Shown: one piece after another, positions 22,922-34,574 of the stretch
Layout: each line of letters opens with the position of its first letter
Position numbering within the stretch: the stretch's first letter is position 1
Assembly (NCBI GenBank): GCA_947623455.1
Contig: OX392545.1
Coordinates: 23,857,501 to 23,921,500, forward strand
Direction of reading: 5' to 3'
Origin: Mimachlamys varia
Taxonomy: Eukaryota; Mollusca; Bivalvia; Pectinida; Pectinidae
Length of the DNA stretch: 64,000 nucleotides
The notes under the pieces: generated by a model
Told to the model about the DNA's origin: nothing
Databases searched by the model: none
Seen by the model: only the letters and a program-made list of their open reading frames with translations
Made by a program: the position numbers and the translations under genes

Positions 22922-24410
22922 TGCATGTTAGCTTCGTGAAATGTACCGTATTCCGAAGCATTATCTCATATCTGTAAGTTGGAAACGAATTTATTAGTTA
23001 ATTTTAACAAGGAATATAAAAGTAAAGGTGTGATCCCTTTGTTCTCCAGACAGCTTGGAGATAATTCAGTACGATTTATCTTGTCACTATAGCATCACCT
23101 TGTAATAGTTGGTGCTTTTCTTAAAAAAGAAATAGCTGCAAATTCGATTTTTTTTTCAATATCATCCGCATTATTTCGTTATATTTAGAAATGGGCTTTG
23201 ACTAAATGCCACGTCATTATTTCCCGCCATTATCGACAGTTAACCGGTAACTTTATGGCCGCCAACGTCTTTCCCCTTCCTCCGCAGTAATACCAGTGAT
23301 ACGGTAATTACTGCCGTCCTGATTGTCCTTTGCAGAATCATCAGCCTCCTCATCATCATTACCCATTAAAGGTGACAGTTGAGTTTTCTGATTTGTTATT
23401 TACACTCCAGCTTACGGTTTTGTATATCAACACCGTCAATAGGCGCCCGGTACGCCGCTATTGTACTACACTTTTATAGCCGCCATTTCCGTGCACTAGG
23501 CGAAATACAAAACGCCGAAATCACACAATGTTGAATCAGCTCAGAAAAATAAACGATGTTTATATCTCTAGTGTTAATCGGCCTCGTAGGGGAAACAATC
23601 ATCATTATTAGTTCGATCTGGTTCGGGTGTATCAGAGACACAGCCTCGGATGTGACAGCAAGAAGTCGCGGTCAAATTTCCGCAAATTTATTTCATAGTC
23701 AGATTTTCCCAGTCTCCCTAGTAACCGGCACGAGCACAGGCCGACACGACCGTCATTGAAGAAAGGAAACCTCACTCTAAAGGTTCCATCAGGTTGGTAA
23801 CTTGTGTCATTACATCTTGAAATGGTTTCTTTTGTCAAAGTTCTTTAAGCAATGTAATTCTCTATGATAGACCATGCTTTTCAGTTTTGTTTCAAATAAT
23901 TATGACAATTGCGTTGTCTCAAGTGTCACTTCAAACTTCCGATAACGAAGATTCATGCTTGTCTCTTATTGCAAACGGATTTAACAGAGTGTTTGTGTTT
24001 AGCTTGCCTGTTATTGGGAATGAACACATACAACTCAGTATCATACACAGTATGACAACAATGATTACAGTGCACAAACGTACCATTCTGCTAATATATT
24101 TTTTATTGTTGTTTCGACCTTCTCACCTAAACGGTGATGCTAGGGCCCATTTACATGAAAAAAAAACCAAATTTGGTGTTAACTAAAAATGAAACAGGGG
24201 TGAGGATGTTTAACACCCTTAGTTTAACTTTATAAGAATAACTATAAAAAAAACTACAGATATATCGGGAGGAGAGATATAGTGGACCTCCATGATATTC
24301 GGTAGTAACTAAAAGTTTAACTGGTGGAGTTTCCAGTACAGCTTGAATCGGTAGTGAATCCTACATGATGGTGTAAAGAAAAGGAAACTGTACCCAACGC
24401 ATCAGTACGA
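22922..24410. other. No firm feature
   Basis: Short frames at 23556-23759 and 23887-24186 have no recognised domain. The first starts with hydrophobic residues (MFISLVLIGLVGETIIII) that could mimic a signal peptide. No splice or conservation evidence supports it. Confidence 0.4.
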
Positions 24411-24870
24411 ACGGTTCCCAAATCAACAATACCATATACGGAGCGAACCAAAAGCAAGAAAACCAAATATGGAACGGTACACATGTACTTTAAGCAACAT
24501 AACCGAATATGGAACGGTACCCAAGCAACAGTGACAAACATGGAGTGGTACCCACGTAACAGTACCAAACATGGAACGGTACCCAAGTAACAGTACCAAA
24601 CATGAAACGGTACCCAAGTAAAAGTACCATCATGGAACGGTACCCAAGTAACAGTTACAAACATGGAACGGTACCAAAGCAACAGTACCAAATATGAAAC
24701 GGTACCCTAAGCAACAGTACCAAACATCGAACGGTACCAAAACAACAGCACCAAAATTGGAACGGTACAATAAGCAATAGTAATAAACAGGGAGTTTTAC
24801 CCTAAGCAAAAGTACCAAACATGGAATTGGTACCCTAAGCTACAGAACCAAAAATGGAACGGTTTCGCAA
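24411..24870. repeat. 31-bp minisatellite
   Basis: About 14 units of 31 bp built from ACCAAACATGGAACGGTACC and CAAGTAACAGT. Units become degenerate at both ends, and scattered GGTAC words continue to about 25050. Minus frames through it (24317-24691 and others) are repeat artefacts. Confidence 0.9.
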
Positions 24871-25108
24871 GAAGAAAGAAAATCGACAATAAATGGAAAA
24901 GTACTAATATTTCGCAGTTGTATCAAAACGGTACGTAAAATTATTCTGTACCAAAATAAAACGGTCATAAAATATAGAAAATTCTTAAATTAGTTCAATA
25001 AAGGGAAACATTGAGACGGTACCAAAAATGGTAATGACCCATATTGTCAGGCAGTAACCAATATGTCTCGATACCCGTAATATGCCCCGCGAGGACGCTT
25101 TCTTAAAA

Positions 25109-25495
25109 AAGAGAATGCCGAATCGTCAACAAGACCATAATCTGAACTACAAATCGATTACACTTGGGACAAAATAAGACAAGGTGTTCCGGAAGAGTAA
25201 AATTCTGCTACTTCATCGACGACACCTCTAGTGTAAATCTAGATCACATTCAAGTAAATGTCACGTCCTCAAATAGAGAGCTAAGTTATTAACAAACATA
25301 GCATAGCATATTTATTACATGCAGTATATTAAAAACGTCTATCTTTATATTATACAAGGATACGTAATATTTTAACGTATATAAACCAAGATTTGGCCCA
25401 TCAAATGTGTTCACGACGCCTTTCTCGATATTCTATCATCGACATTCAGAGAAAGCCCTTAAATTATCAATGACATGTACACACCATGGGGTATA
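25109..25495 (-). mobile_element. Penelope-like element 3' part
   Basis: The plus strand reads GAGAATGCCGAATCGTCAAC, AATCGATTACACTTGGG, AGGTGTTCCGGAAGAGTAA, CATCGACGACACC, AAACGTCTATCTTTATATTA and TTCTCGATATTCTATCATCG, then CATGTACACACCATGGGG. The last two match the reverse transcriptase C-terminal coding region at 38332-38400, with the intervening part rearranged. No open frame remains. Confidence 0.75.
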
Positions 25496-25912
25496 TAGAG
25501 ATGTAACTCTCAAGAAAGGGAAAGTTCGCCATAGGGCATACGAAAGAGTCACATTTGCCGTATCGCTTAGTAGCTGTTAATGTTGGTCATATTGAAAGTA
25601 AAAATCAAGGTTTTTAAGTCATATAAGTATGAAAAGAAAATATCAAACAATGAGAGAGCCGCATTTTGCATACTATCAATGGAAAATTAATCATATACAA
25701 ATTAAATGCCAAATAATGCTCCACATTAAAATATAGCACCATGTGAAATGTATAACCAAGCATGCATGTCAATGAGTAATTCAATGAATAAACAGATATA
25801 TACTTTACACGATACAAGTAAACAATACCATTTATAGAGTAAATACATTCCACAAGCGACATTTACACTGGATGAGTACATGTTTCAATGACACGGATGA
25901 TAAAAACAAACT
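25496..25912. other. No recognisable feature
   Basis: A+T-rich spacer between two oppositely oriented retroelement fragments. Confidence 0.5.
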
Positions 25913-26303
25913 GACAACAAAGGGTTTCGAGGGATGCAGGTTGATCAGAACTATGGGCAATTGTTTTGGTCGCAATCTTTGTCTCATTGAGAACTATTTT
26001 GTATCTCAGGTGATATGAAGATGGACGTTTTTGAGTATGCTCATTAGAGTGTTTACTTGTTGTGATTGACAATGATACTCGGTTCATTTTTGAGAATTTG
26101 ATTTTTATTTGGATGCGACCAAGATTTACATGGCGGGTGTCGTCGATGAAGCAGAAGAGGCTTACTCTTCCGGAACACCTGGTCTTATTATCTTTTACAT
26201 TTACAAGGGTCTCCTTGTAAATCTTTCCTTTGTTCATGTTTTGCCTCTAGTTTAATCGATTTTGAGTTTGGATTATGGTTTTGTTGACGCTTTGGTATTC
26301 TCT
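25913..26303 (+). mobile_element. Penelope-like element 3' part, well preserved
   Basis: Begins in the last codons of the reverse transcriptase (GGGATGCAGGTTGATCAGAA, GATATGAAGATGGACGTTTT) and runs through the whole 3' untranslated region: TTTACATGGCGGGTGTCGTC, GATGAAGCAGAAG, CTTCCGGAACACCTGGTC, TTACAAGGGTCTCC, TTTAATCGATTTTGAG. It ends at GACGCTTTGGTATTCTCT. This is the best guide to the family's 3' end. Confidence 0.85.
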
Positions 26304-26526
26304 TATTTATTTTCGATGATCGATATTATACAATGATATATCTTAAGCTTTTTAATAACAAACTAAAGTATATTTTTCTCTTTTATCCGTTCCGTAACGA
26401 TTTCAACGAGACACAAAGCTCGAATAAATAGAAAAAAGCAAATGTTATTTTGTGACATCATCAAATATTTGATAAACTTTGACATATAGGACAAACAGAT
26501 CAATTTGATAAACTGTTTGAACAATG

Positions 26527-26590
26527 AGGGTTTAATCGATTTTGAGTTCGGATTATGGTTTTGTTTACGCTTTGGTATTCTCTGAATTCT
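26527..26590 (+). mobile_element. Penelope-like element terminal tail
   Basis: GTTTAATCGATTTTGAGTTC, then GGATTATGGTTTTG and CGCTTTGGTATTCTCT: the last 62 bp of the tail alone, 220 bp after another tail in the same orientation. Confidence 0.75.
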
Positions 26591-26756
26591 TTTTTCTTAA
26601 ACATAGCGTAGTTAACTAGTTTTCTTAACGAATCGACAAAAAAACCTGAATTAAAATTAGAAAAAAAAAATTGGACTGATATCGAAATTGGAGTTCCACA
26701 GGGTTCAATACTCAGGTCTCTCATATTCAAAAGTATAGACTAATATATTTATTGGA

Positions 26757-27010
26757 AACACAATAGTCTAGTGGTAAGACGCTGTGCTCTTGACCAAAGT
26801 GTTGTAAGTTCGAGTCACAGTATTGCACTTTGTGTTATCTAGAAGCAATTTACTCATACACGCTTATTGAGACTACTCAGATGGAAATTAGTATGTAGTT
26901 GAACAGTGCTATCCATTGTAGAATACTAGCGGTGGATGCCGAAATTGCAGCACCGGCAGTATGTTCCCAAGAGATTTGGTTCGTTGCAACAGGGACTGTA
27001 ACCATCGATA
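26757..27010 (+). mobile_element. tRNA-derived SINE
   Basis: The A box-like TAGTCTAGTGGTAAGACG at 26764-26781 and B box-like AGTTCGAGTCA at 26807-26817 are spaced as in a tRNA. A non-tRNA body follows. The tRNA fold looks incomplete, so I call a SINE head rather than a tRNA gene. The extent of the body is approximate. Confidence 0.65.
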
Positions 27011-28165
27011 CTAATTTGTTATGCTAAAATTTACTGAATCGAACATAAATATTTTCACCAAAACTAAACACATGAATTTGGCAAAGCCTATACGTTATGC
27101 AACTGGCGTGTGTTTACATTATTATATTGCACATAAAATACGATAAACCAATTAAAATTATCTTCAGTCTTCATCCAATGCTGACTTGCATCCTGGTTGT
27201 ATACTCTTTTCAGCGCAGTAACAGAACACGAGATCTGTAAACGAATGAAAAACTGGAAAGTACTAAACTACAGGTGTACCCATCCATAAAAAATCATTTT
27301 CTCTGGGAAGGATGGCCGGGCCTGGCAAACACGCCTGGTTAGTCACATAGCAAGACGTTGAATGAAACATAAAACACATCTCCAGTCTTGTCCAACCCTG
27401 AATGACAGGTATTTCACGTGCAAAAACATGCATATACTTACACTGTTATATATATGTTGCACCAACCAGATGTAAACATGTAGCTTCACCTCAATACCAT
27501 GTGTATGGACTTAGCCCCCTAAGACGCGTGCTCGTACAACGGATACACATATTTCCACTTTCAGACGATCTAAGACCTAAGCTATAATAAAGCGGTATAT
27601 ACGAACCACGAATTAGAATTACTATTATCAAATCTAAATCTAGACTTGTGACGGCAATAAACATAACTTTTAGCGTAGAAGAAAAAGTACCACAAAGAAA
27701 AAACAGAAGCTTTGTGAAAAATCATACCGACGTTCACTTTCTCTATACTGGCAGTTGGGTTGAACGTGTGGCGTATGCCAAGCTTAATTTGACAACTCGA
27801 TTCAATATGTAGCGTGCTCTAAAGTTTCGAATCGGCAGGAAAAAAATAGAAGATATATATTTTTCTTTTTATTAGACCACTAGTAAGAGTGCTTGGATAG
27901 CGTTTCCAGAAGATATTAAACTTAAAAATGACATTTGGAAGCTGCGCGGTATATCTCAGGTGCTACAAATTTGACAAGTTGTGACAAATTATACTCAGAA
28001 ATTCTCAGAGAGTTTTGATATATTAATAGGCCCCCAAAAGTTTATAAGTTTATATCGATATGTACTCTATGCTATCTAACTCCGTCAGTTGGTCATAGAT
28101 ACGTTGCCAGGCATTAACCACATCAGTTCTTTTTTTTTTAGGAAAATACATAGAGAATATTACGC
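27011..28165. other. No recognisable feature
   Basis: Unique-looking A+T-rich sequence; no supported gene. Confidence 0.5.
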
Positions 28166-28282
28166 GGTCATTTCCATATCAGGCCCTGTGTCAACCAGAA
28201 ATTGCAACATCGGCCCGAGGGCCAAAGGCCCAAGGGTCGATATTGGTTCGAGGGTTGATACAAGGCCTGATGTGGAAATGAC
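28166..28282. mobile_element. 117-bp palindromic MITE
   Basis: GGTCATTTCCATATCAGGCC at the left faces GGCCTGATGTGGAAATGACC at the right. The arms continue inward to the centre GGGCCAAAGGCCC. The central GGCC-AAA-GGCC resembles the centre of the palindrome at 34984-35163 (GGCCGAAGGCC). Confidence 0.8.
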
Positions 28283-28854
28283 CATGTCATATTCTATTTA
28301 TTATATATAATATAATTTTGAATTTTGTGACGGTTCATGATGATCTATTTATGTCAATTTTTTTCCCTTGTTTTGTCATCGTCTTGACGTTGATTAAGAT
28401 AATAATTCAAACCATTAGCAATGAATTCGGAATTATTTACCTGTTCCTCTACATCGGCGTCTTCGTTCATGTCTCTTTTTCTTTGAATAATTCATCAAGC
28501 TCTAGTATTCTTAATACGATAGACTCCGTGCCTTTTCGCCAATTTCAACGTCAACATCTGTCCTCTTTTCCATTTTCGATTGTTGTAACGTCATGAACAT
28601 AATACGACGTCAAGACAATTTCAGAAGCGGGCTGATACAGTGTATTCGGCCCGCTTAGCGAGGAATTGCCCACATTGGCCCGGTGAGCTGATATGTACTA
28701 AAATATGCGTATTCATCAAGAATACAATCCCTGTATTTTATAGTAATATAGTAATAATCGTTCTCAACTTCTTAGGGAGCATGGAAGCGGTGCTGCCATT
28801 TAGGCGCCCAAAGCTAGCATTCTACAATTTCTAGCACTGCTCAACCACGTACCC
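28283..28854. other. No recognisable gene; short hairpin at 28626-28655
   Basis: Chance frames at 28318-28596 and 28640-28834. A small hairpin (AGCGGGC facing GCCCGCT) lies at 28626-28655. Nothing else supported. Confidence 0.45.
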
Positions 28855-28975
28855 ATATACAGTTTGACTGTAACAAACAGAGTAAAATATCTTGCTCAAG
28901 GATACAACACAAGTGCTGTGACCGGGACTCTAACTCTCAACCCTTCGATCCGGCGTCCTACCAATAGAGCACCGT
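28855..28975 (-). mobile_element. tRNA-derived SINE
   Basis: Minus strand: A box-like GCTCTATTGGTAGGACGCC (28952-28970) and B box-like GAGAGTTAGAGTCCC (28924-28938), followed by TATCCTTGAGCAAGATATTT. The spacing suits a tRNA-like head; the sequence is too diverged for a functional tRNA. Confidence 0.65.
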
Positions 28976-29269
28976 GCCTTTAAAATGTCAAAGAATATCA
29001 AGTTAACTTGTAAATATAATAGAATTCCATAAATATACAACAGTTAGCTGTTATTCGCCACGTCAATGAACTACAGTACCAATACTTTGACTTTCTAGTG
29101 CAGTTAGTTAAGCATACTGTACAAATAGACCAGCATTATTATACAGACTTTGTTTCTGTTTTTTTTTGACATGTTATACATGGTATTTATAAGATAATCT
29201 TTATTAAATCAACAACAATAATGTGATTGTTGTGTCAACCTAAAATCACATCAGCTTTGCACTCGCTGA

Positions 29270-29400
29270 TGTTAGCGCGCGGGGATTAATATGGATAAAG
29301 AACCGGCCGTTCTCTTAGGAGTATGTTAGTTGACGACATACTTTTCACGTGCGATGGGGAACTCGAACTCTGACGTCTTATTGAAAGGCCAGTGTGAGAA
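29270..29400 (-). mobile_element. Degraded SINE
   Basis: GATGTTAGCGCGCGG, TTTTCACGTGCGATGGGGAA and CTCGAACTCTGACG parallel blocks of the SINE at 45966-46140 (GATGTTAGCGCACAA, TTTTCACGTCCGATCGGGGA, TTGAACCCCGG). The B box is damaged. Confidence 0.55.
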
Positions 29401-29511
29401 TAAATTTGCTATACGACCGCCTCGTATCATATTATCAAAAATAAATTCTGACATTTTCCAACACATTTTTTTTCAGTTAGTTAAATAAAAATCTGAATAT
29501 GAAATTCAATA

Positions 29512-29790
29512 AATAATTGAAGCATATTTTATACATTGTCTCATCAATTTTTGTTTTTGTATGTCTCGATGCTCAAAGACGTCTTCGAATTCCGTTAAAA
29601 ATCGTTACATGATTGATGTAATAGATCTATCGTTACCGGTTAGACATATAGAAATATATGAAGCATATTTTATAGATTGTTTCAATTTAATTTTGTTTTC
29701 GTATGTTACGATGCTCAAAGACGTCTTCGAATAGGTTATAATATAGGGATGTAATATTATCTATTGCTATCGGTTAAGGCCTACGTAAGA
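29512..29790. repeat. 141-bp direct duplication
   Basis: AGCATATTTTATA at 29521 recurs at 29662. Both copies also contain ATGCTCAAAGACGTCTTCGA and a later GTTACCGGTTA/GCTATCGGTTA segment. The copies differ at many positions, so the event is old. Confidence 0.8.
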
Positions 29791-30737
29791 TTGATATTCT
29801 AATACAACCACAAAAATACAAGTGCACTATTCCGTTACTCCAGCCTGCCCGCCGTATTGATGTGTACACTTGATATTGCATGGTGCCCTCGTCTGTACAA
29901 ACACCTGCTTTTACCAAATGTTGACATATAGCCATTACGTCTCGGTGCTTTTGTGCAGTGGACGTTAAAAAACCCATTCGTCTTCCAAGTTCCCCAAGCC
30001 ACAGCCTTACCCTGCCTCTAGCCAGCGGTATTTAACGGAGCAATGCCAACACGGCAGAACCATACCAATAAATCACTCTGAACGGCCCTTCCATGACAAA
30101 TATGAGACTCTATACGCGTCCAGACTTACTCCACGGCCAATACTGCCCAAGTCGCGATCGTCAGGAAAGCCGTTATTTGAGAAAGCCATTTTGGGAATGA
30201 AACAATTCTGTTGCAGACATAGACCGGCACCATTTATCACTGGGCCTGTGTTGTCGGTATCTAAATCGTCAACAAAGAGGTATTTGATATTGTCATTGTA
30301 AATAACTGAAGCGTTTTAGTCGACGTTGTGAATAGTAGTTATGTTTAGTATATTGCTGTTCCTGTTAGATTTGTTACATGTACGGTCCTTGTCAGTAGGT
30401 ATGATGTTGTTAATCCCCTTTGATAGGCCAAAATGATGGATGCAAGATATACTTTAATGAAGTGTTTTAGTGATGATTTGGGGCCATGTGATAATCGGAT
30501 GACGTCATTCCCATTATGACGTCATACTTACATGGCGCAAATTGATTCGTTTCAAAAACACTTTCCAATGTAGCCATGATATTGTAAACAAGGGAGATAA
30601 CAACACTTTTGAGATAGGCCTATAACCGCTTATAGGCTTATAACATAGATTAATTACAATTACTGAAATATTGGAAGAATAATGATATCTTTTATGATTT
30701 TTTTTTAAAACTGTTACATTACCTTGATCTAGTTTAT
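29791..30737. other. No firm gene; paired CRE palindromes at 30500-30524
   Basis: A 67-codon minus frame (29774-29977) is not recognised. Two perfect TGACGTCA palindromes lie at 30500-30507 and 30517-30524. No promoter or exon is apparent nearby. Confidence 0.4.
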
Positions 30738-30955
30738 GTTTTTGAATATGTTCAAAGAATGCTTACTAGTCGAATTGAGAATAATGCCTCACCTCCCACG
30801 TTGAGGACATGGAATTTAGTTTGATGTGGCCTGGATGTAAATGGACGGTCTGGTTTCCTTTTTGATATTTTATAAATCCCTCATTTGTTCATATTTTGTC
30901 CCTTGTTGTTTAATCGATTTTGAATTCGGGTTATGTTTTCAGTACTCTTGTTTGA
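30738..30955 (+). mobile_element. Penelope-like element 3' tail, diverged
   Basis: TTGAATATGTTCAAAGAATG, GAATTGAGAATAATGCC, GATGTGGCCTGGATGTAAAT and TTAATCGATTTTGAATTC follow the tail order. The central CTTCCGGAACACC segment is missing. Confidence 0.65.
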
Positions 30956-31014
30956 TCCAATTTCTATTTAATCATACTTGTTGGTCCGGATGTAGCGTTC
31001 GTAGAGTGAAAATG

Positions 31015-32430
31015 TGAGAGTAAACCAAAATACTCGAGTAAAGCCAAGTGAGAGTAGGCTAAAATACTCGAGTAAAGCCAAGTGAGAGTAAGCTAAAATA
31101 CTCGAGTAAAGTCAAGTGAGAGTAGGCTAAAATACTCGAGTAAAGCCAAGTGAGAGTAGGCTAAAAACCTCGAGTAAAGCCAAGTCAGAGTAAACCAAAG
31201 TACTCGAGTAAAGCCAAGTGAGTGTAGGCTGAAATACTCGAGTAAAGCCAAGTGAGAGTAGGCTAAAAACCTCGAGTAAAGCCAAGTGAGAATAGCCTAA
31301 ATTACTCGAGTAAAGCAAAGTGAGAGTAGGCTGAAAACCTCGAGTAAAGCCAAGTGAGAGTAAACCAAAATATTCGAGTAAAGCCAAGTGAGAGTAAGCT
31401 AAAATACTCGAGTAAAGCCAAGTGAGAGTAGGCTAAATTATTCGAGTAAAGGCAAGTGAGAATAGGCTAAATTACTCGAGTAAAGCAAAGTGAGAGTAGG
31501 CTAAAATATTCGAGTACAGCCAAGTGAGAGTAGGCTTAAATACTCGAGTAAAGCCAAGTGAGAGTAGGCTAAAATACTCGAGTAAAGCCAAGTAAGAGTA
31601 AACCAAAATACTCGAGTAAAGGCAAGTGAGAGTAGGCTGAAATACTCGAGTAAAGCCACGTGAGAGTAGGCTAAAATATTCGAGTACAGCCAAGTGAGAG
31701 TAGGCTTAAATACTCGAGTAAAGCCAAGTGAGAGTAGGCTAAAATACTCGAGTAAAGCCAAGTAAGAGTAAACCAAAATACTCGAGTAAAGCCAAGTGAG
31801 AGTAGGCTGAAATACTCGAGTAAAGCCACGTGAGAGTAGGCTAAAATACTCGAGTAAAGCCAAGTGAGAGTAGGCTGAAATACTCGAGTAAAGCCAAGTG
31901 AGAGTAGGCTAAAATACTCGAGTAAAGCCAAGTGAGAATAGCCTAAATTACTCGAGTAAAGCAAAGTGAGAGTAGGCTGAAAACCTCGAGTAAAGCCAAG
32001 TGAGAGTAAACCAAAATATTCGAGTAAAGCCAAGTGAGAGTAAGCTAAAATACTCGAGTAAAGCCAAGTGAGAGTAGGCTAAATTATTCGAGTAAAGGCA
32101 AGTGAGAATAGGCTAAATTACTCGAGTAAAGCAAAGTGAGAGTAGGCTAAAATATTCGAGTAAAGCCAAGTGAGAGTAGGCTTAAATACTCGAGTAAAGC
32201 CAAGTGAGAGTAGGCTAAAATACTCGAGTAAAGCCAAGTAAGAGTAAACCAAAATACTCGAGTAAAGCCAAGTGAGAGTAGGCTGAAATACTCGAGTAAA
32301 GCCACGTGAGAGTAGGCTAAAATACTCGAGTAAAGCCAAGTGAGAGAAGGCTAAAATATTCGAGTTAAGGCAAGTGAGAATAGGCTAAATTACTCGAGTG
32401 AAGCCAAGTGAGAGTAGGCTAAAAGTCTCA
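31015..32430. repeat. 34-bp minisatellite with higher-order structure
   Basis: About 41 units of 34 bp (CTCGAGTAAAGCCAAGTGAG then AGTAGGCTAAAATA). A multi-unit segment starting TATTCGAGTAAAGCC at 31371 recurs at 32017, 646 bp or exactly 19 units away. A CCACGTGAG variant recurs at about 31656, 31826 and 32301, the first two 170 bp (five units) apart. Block duplication therefore followed unit amplification. Minus frames (31501-31863 and others) are repeat artefacts. Confidence 0.95.
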
Positions 32431-33261
32431 GGCCAACGTGATCGGACAGGTTATCTCCCGTCTTTTATCGTCCGTCCAGTAGATGGAACATGTGGGGCTT
32501 GGTGAAATGTAATTATGATATTTTACTGCGTTATCTCACTTCATAATATGCCTAAAAATGAGGTTTTGAAAGAGTACAATAAAAGTAATAAAATTACACA
32601 ATATAATGTGAATATTATAAAAGAATTTATGATACAAAACTGTCAACATTTCACCATGGCCTGAAGGTCATCCATTTTACTGGTGCCATCCCGGAAGGAA
32701 TTCGGATCAGAAACAGAAACTGATAGTGTTCCGATAACGGAGTGTACGTGTGAGGTTCCACCCGACCGGTTCTGTAGGGAATCCAACTTCAAAAAACCCA
32801 TTCATCGTTAATAATCCATGTAAGCACTTTGTGAAGCAAATCCCGAATGTCATGTGACTTGAATGGAATCGGGATGACCTTTGTATGGCGTATGAAGAGC
32901 TCAGTGGAAAGCATTAACGGTAGATAACGGAGCGGGCTGATGACGATAATTACAAGAGCAAACTTCTGGAAGATGCGTTTCAATTACTTGTTCCTTCGGC
33001 GCCCGGTCAGTGGAGATTGTGTTGTACCGTGGGTCAGTTAGTGGTCAAACCCTTCATAGAAGTACATAGTAATTGTCTAGCTACCACAAAACCCAATACA
33101 ATACTGAAATAATTCATTGACAGAAAAAAGATGCCAGCGACATCGGGTTCATGGAAGTTTCTGACTTTGGTTTGCTAACAGATTGTCTGTTCAGATTTCA
33201 ACGGCTCTTTGCGTGAAGACGTCTTGGCTGTCCTGGGATTTGTTCAGTCTTTCTGTATGTG
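32431..33261. other. No recognisable feature
   Basis: Spacer between two minisatellites; no supported gene or repeat. Confidence 0.5.
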
Positions 33262-33700
33262 AACCCTTTCACTCTCTGCTTTTAATAGGTTTTTCAGTGT
33301 GTATACAATTTTACTCTTTACTTTCTGTGTGTAGATCATTTTACTCTCTACTTTCTGTGTGTAGACCATTTTACTCTACTTTCTGTGTGTAGACCCCGTT
33401 GCTCTTTCCGCTTTTGTTAGGTCTTTCAGTGTGTAGACCATTTTATTCTTTGCTTGCTGTGTGTAGACCATTTTACTCTCTACTTGCTGTGTGTAGACCA
33501 TTTTATTATCTGCTTTCAGTGTGTAGACCATTTTATTCTCTGCTTTCTGTGTGTAGACCATTTTACTCTCTGCTTTCTGTGTGTAAACATCGCTGTTCTT
33601 TCCCTTTTTGTAAGGTCTTTCTGTGTGTAAACCATTGTACTCTCTACTTTCTCTGTGTAGACCCCGTCGCTCTCTCTGCGTCAGATTAGTTTTATTGTGT
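33262..33700. repeat. 30-bp minisatellite
   Basis: Units of about 30 bp: TGTGTAGACCATTTTACTCT then CTGCTTTCTG. About 14 units, several of them shortened. It merges into the related 40-bp array to the right. Confidence 0.9.
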
Positions 33701-34345
33701 GTAGACCATTTTACTATCTATGCTTTTGTTCAGTCGTTCAGAGTGTAGACCATATAGCTCTCTGCTTTTGTTCAGTCGTTCAGTGTGTAGACCATGTCAC
33801 TCTCTGCTTTTGTTCAGTCGTTCAGTCTGTAGACCATGTCACTCTCTGCTTTTGTTCAGTCCTTTAATTTGTAGACCATGTCACTCTCTGCTTTTGTTCA
33901 GTTCTTCAGCGTGTAGACTATGTCACTTTCTGCTTTTGTTCAGTCCTTCAATGTGTAGACCATGTCACTGTCTGATTTGTTCAGTCCTTCATTGTGTAGA
34001 CCATATCACTCTCTGTTTTTGTTCAGTCCTTCAGTGTGTAGACCATATCACTCTGCTTTTGTTAAGTCCTTCATTGTGTAGACCATGTCACTCTCTGTTT
34101 TTGTTCAGTCCTTCATTGTGTAGACCATGTCACTCTCTGCTTTTGTTCAGTCCTTCAGTGTGTAGACAATGTCACTCTCTACTTTTGTTTAGTCCTTCAG
34201 TGTGTAGACCATGTCATTCTCTGTTTTTGTTCAGTCCTTCAGTGTGTAGACCCTGTCACTCACTGCTTTTGTTCAGTCCTTCAATGTGTAGACCATGCCA
34301 CTCACTGCTTTTGTTCAGTCTTTCAATATTTAGACCATGACACTC
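33701..34345. repeat. 40-bp minisatellite related to the 30-bp array
   Basis: About 16 units of 40 bp: GTGTAGACCATGTCACTCTC, TGCTTTTGTTCAGTCCTTCA. It shares GTGTAGACCAT and CTCTCTGCTTT with the neighbouring array, with ten extra bases (TTGTTCAGTC region) per unit. The 206-codon forward frame at 33720-34340 is a repeat artefact. Confidence 0.93.
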
Positions 34346-34574
34346 TGTGAAACGAATTCTTTCTTTTTTTGTTCGAGTTTACGCTCTTCCCGTTTTATCT
34401 TTAATAGTTGTTATTTCAAATTGTTAGTGAGACGGTCGCCAGTGTGAAGACAATATTAATCATCTTCAAATGTTACATTTTTCACTACAATCCTGAGGTT
34501 ATTGTATTTTGTTACATCAAACGCCTACATTACCATTATTTTATAGTTTGTCGGGGCAGCTGAATGCACATGTA
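34346..34574. other. No recognisable feature
   Basis: Short spacer; nothing supported. Confidence 0.4.

Noticed and set aside
26130..26190. Hammerhead-like words in the Penelope-like tail (TCGATGAAGCAGAAG ... CTTCCGGAAC)
   Set aside because: The core would need CUGANGA and GAAA. Here it is UCGAUGA and GGAAC, and no cleavage triplet with a pairing stem I is present.
26757..26840. Possible true tRNA gene
   Set aside because: The A and B boxes are recognisable, but the arms do not fold cleanly by eye and a SINE-like body follows. The same applies at 28855, 46077 and 52329.
31127..32339. Minus-strand frames of 73-120 codons with YSHLALLEYFSLLSLG repeats
   Set aside because: They are translations of the 34-bp minisatellite. 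The unit shifts frame each time, and the same peptide appears in different frames.
33720..34340. 206-codon forward frame with RPCHSLLLFS repeats
   Set aside because: It is the translation of the 40-bp minisatellite.
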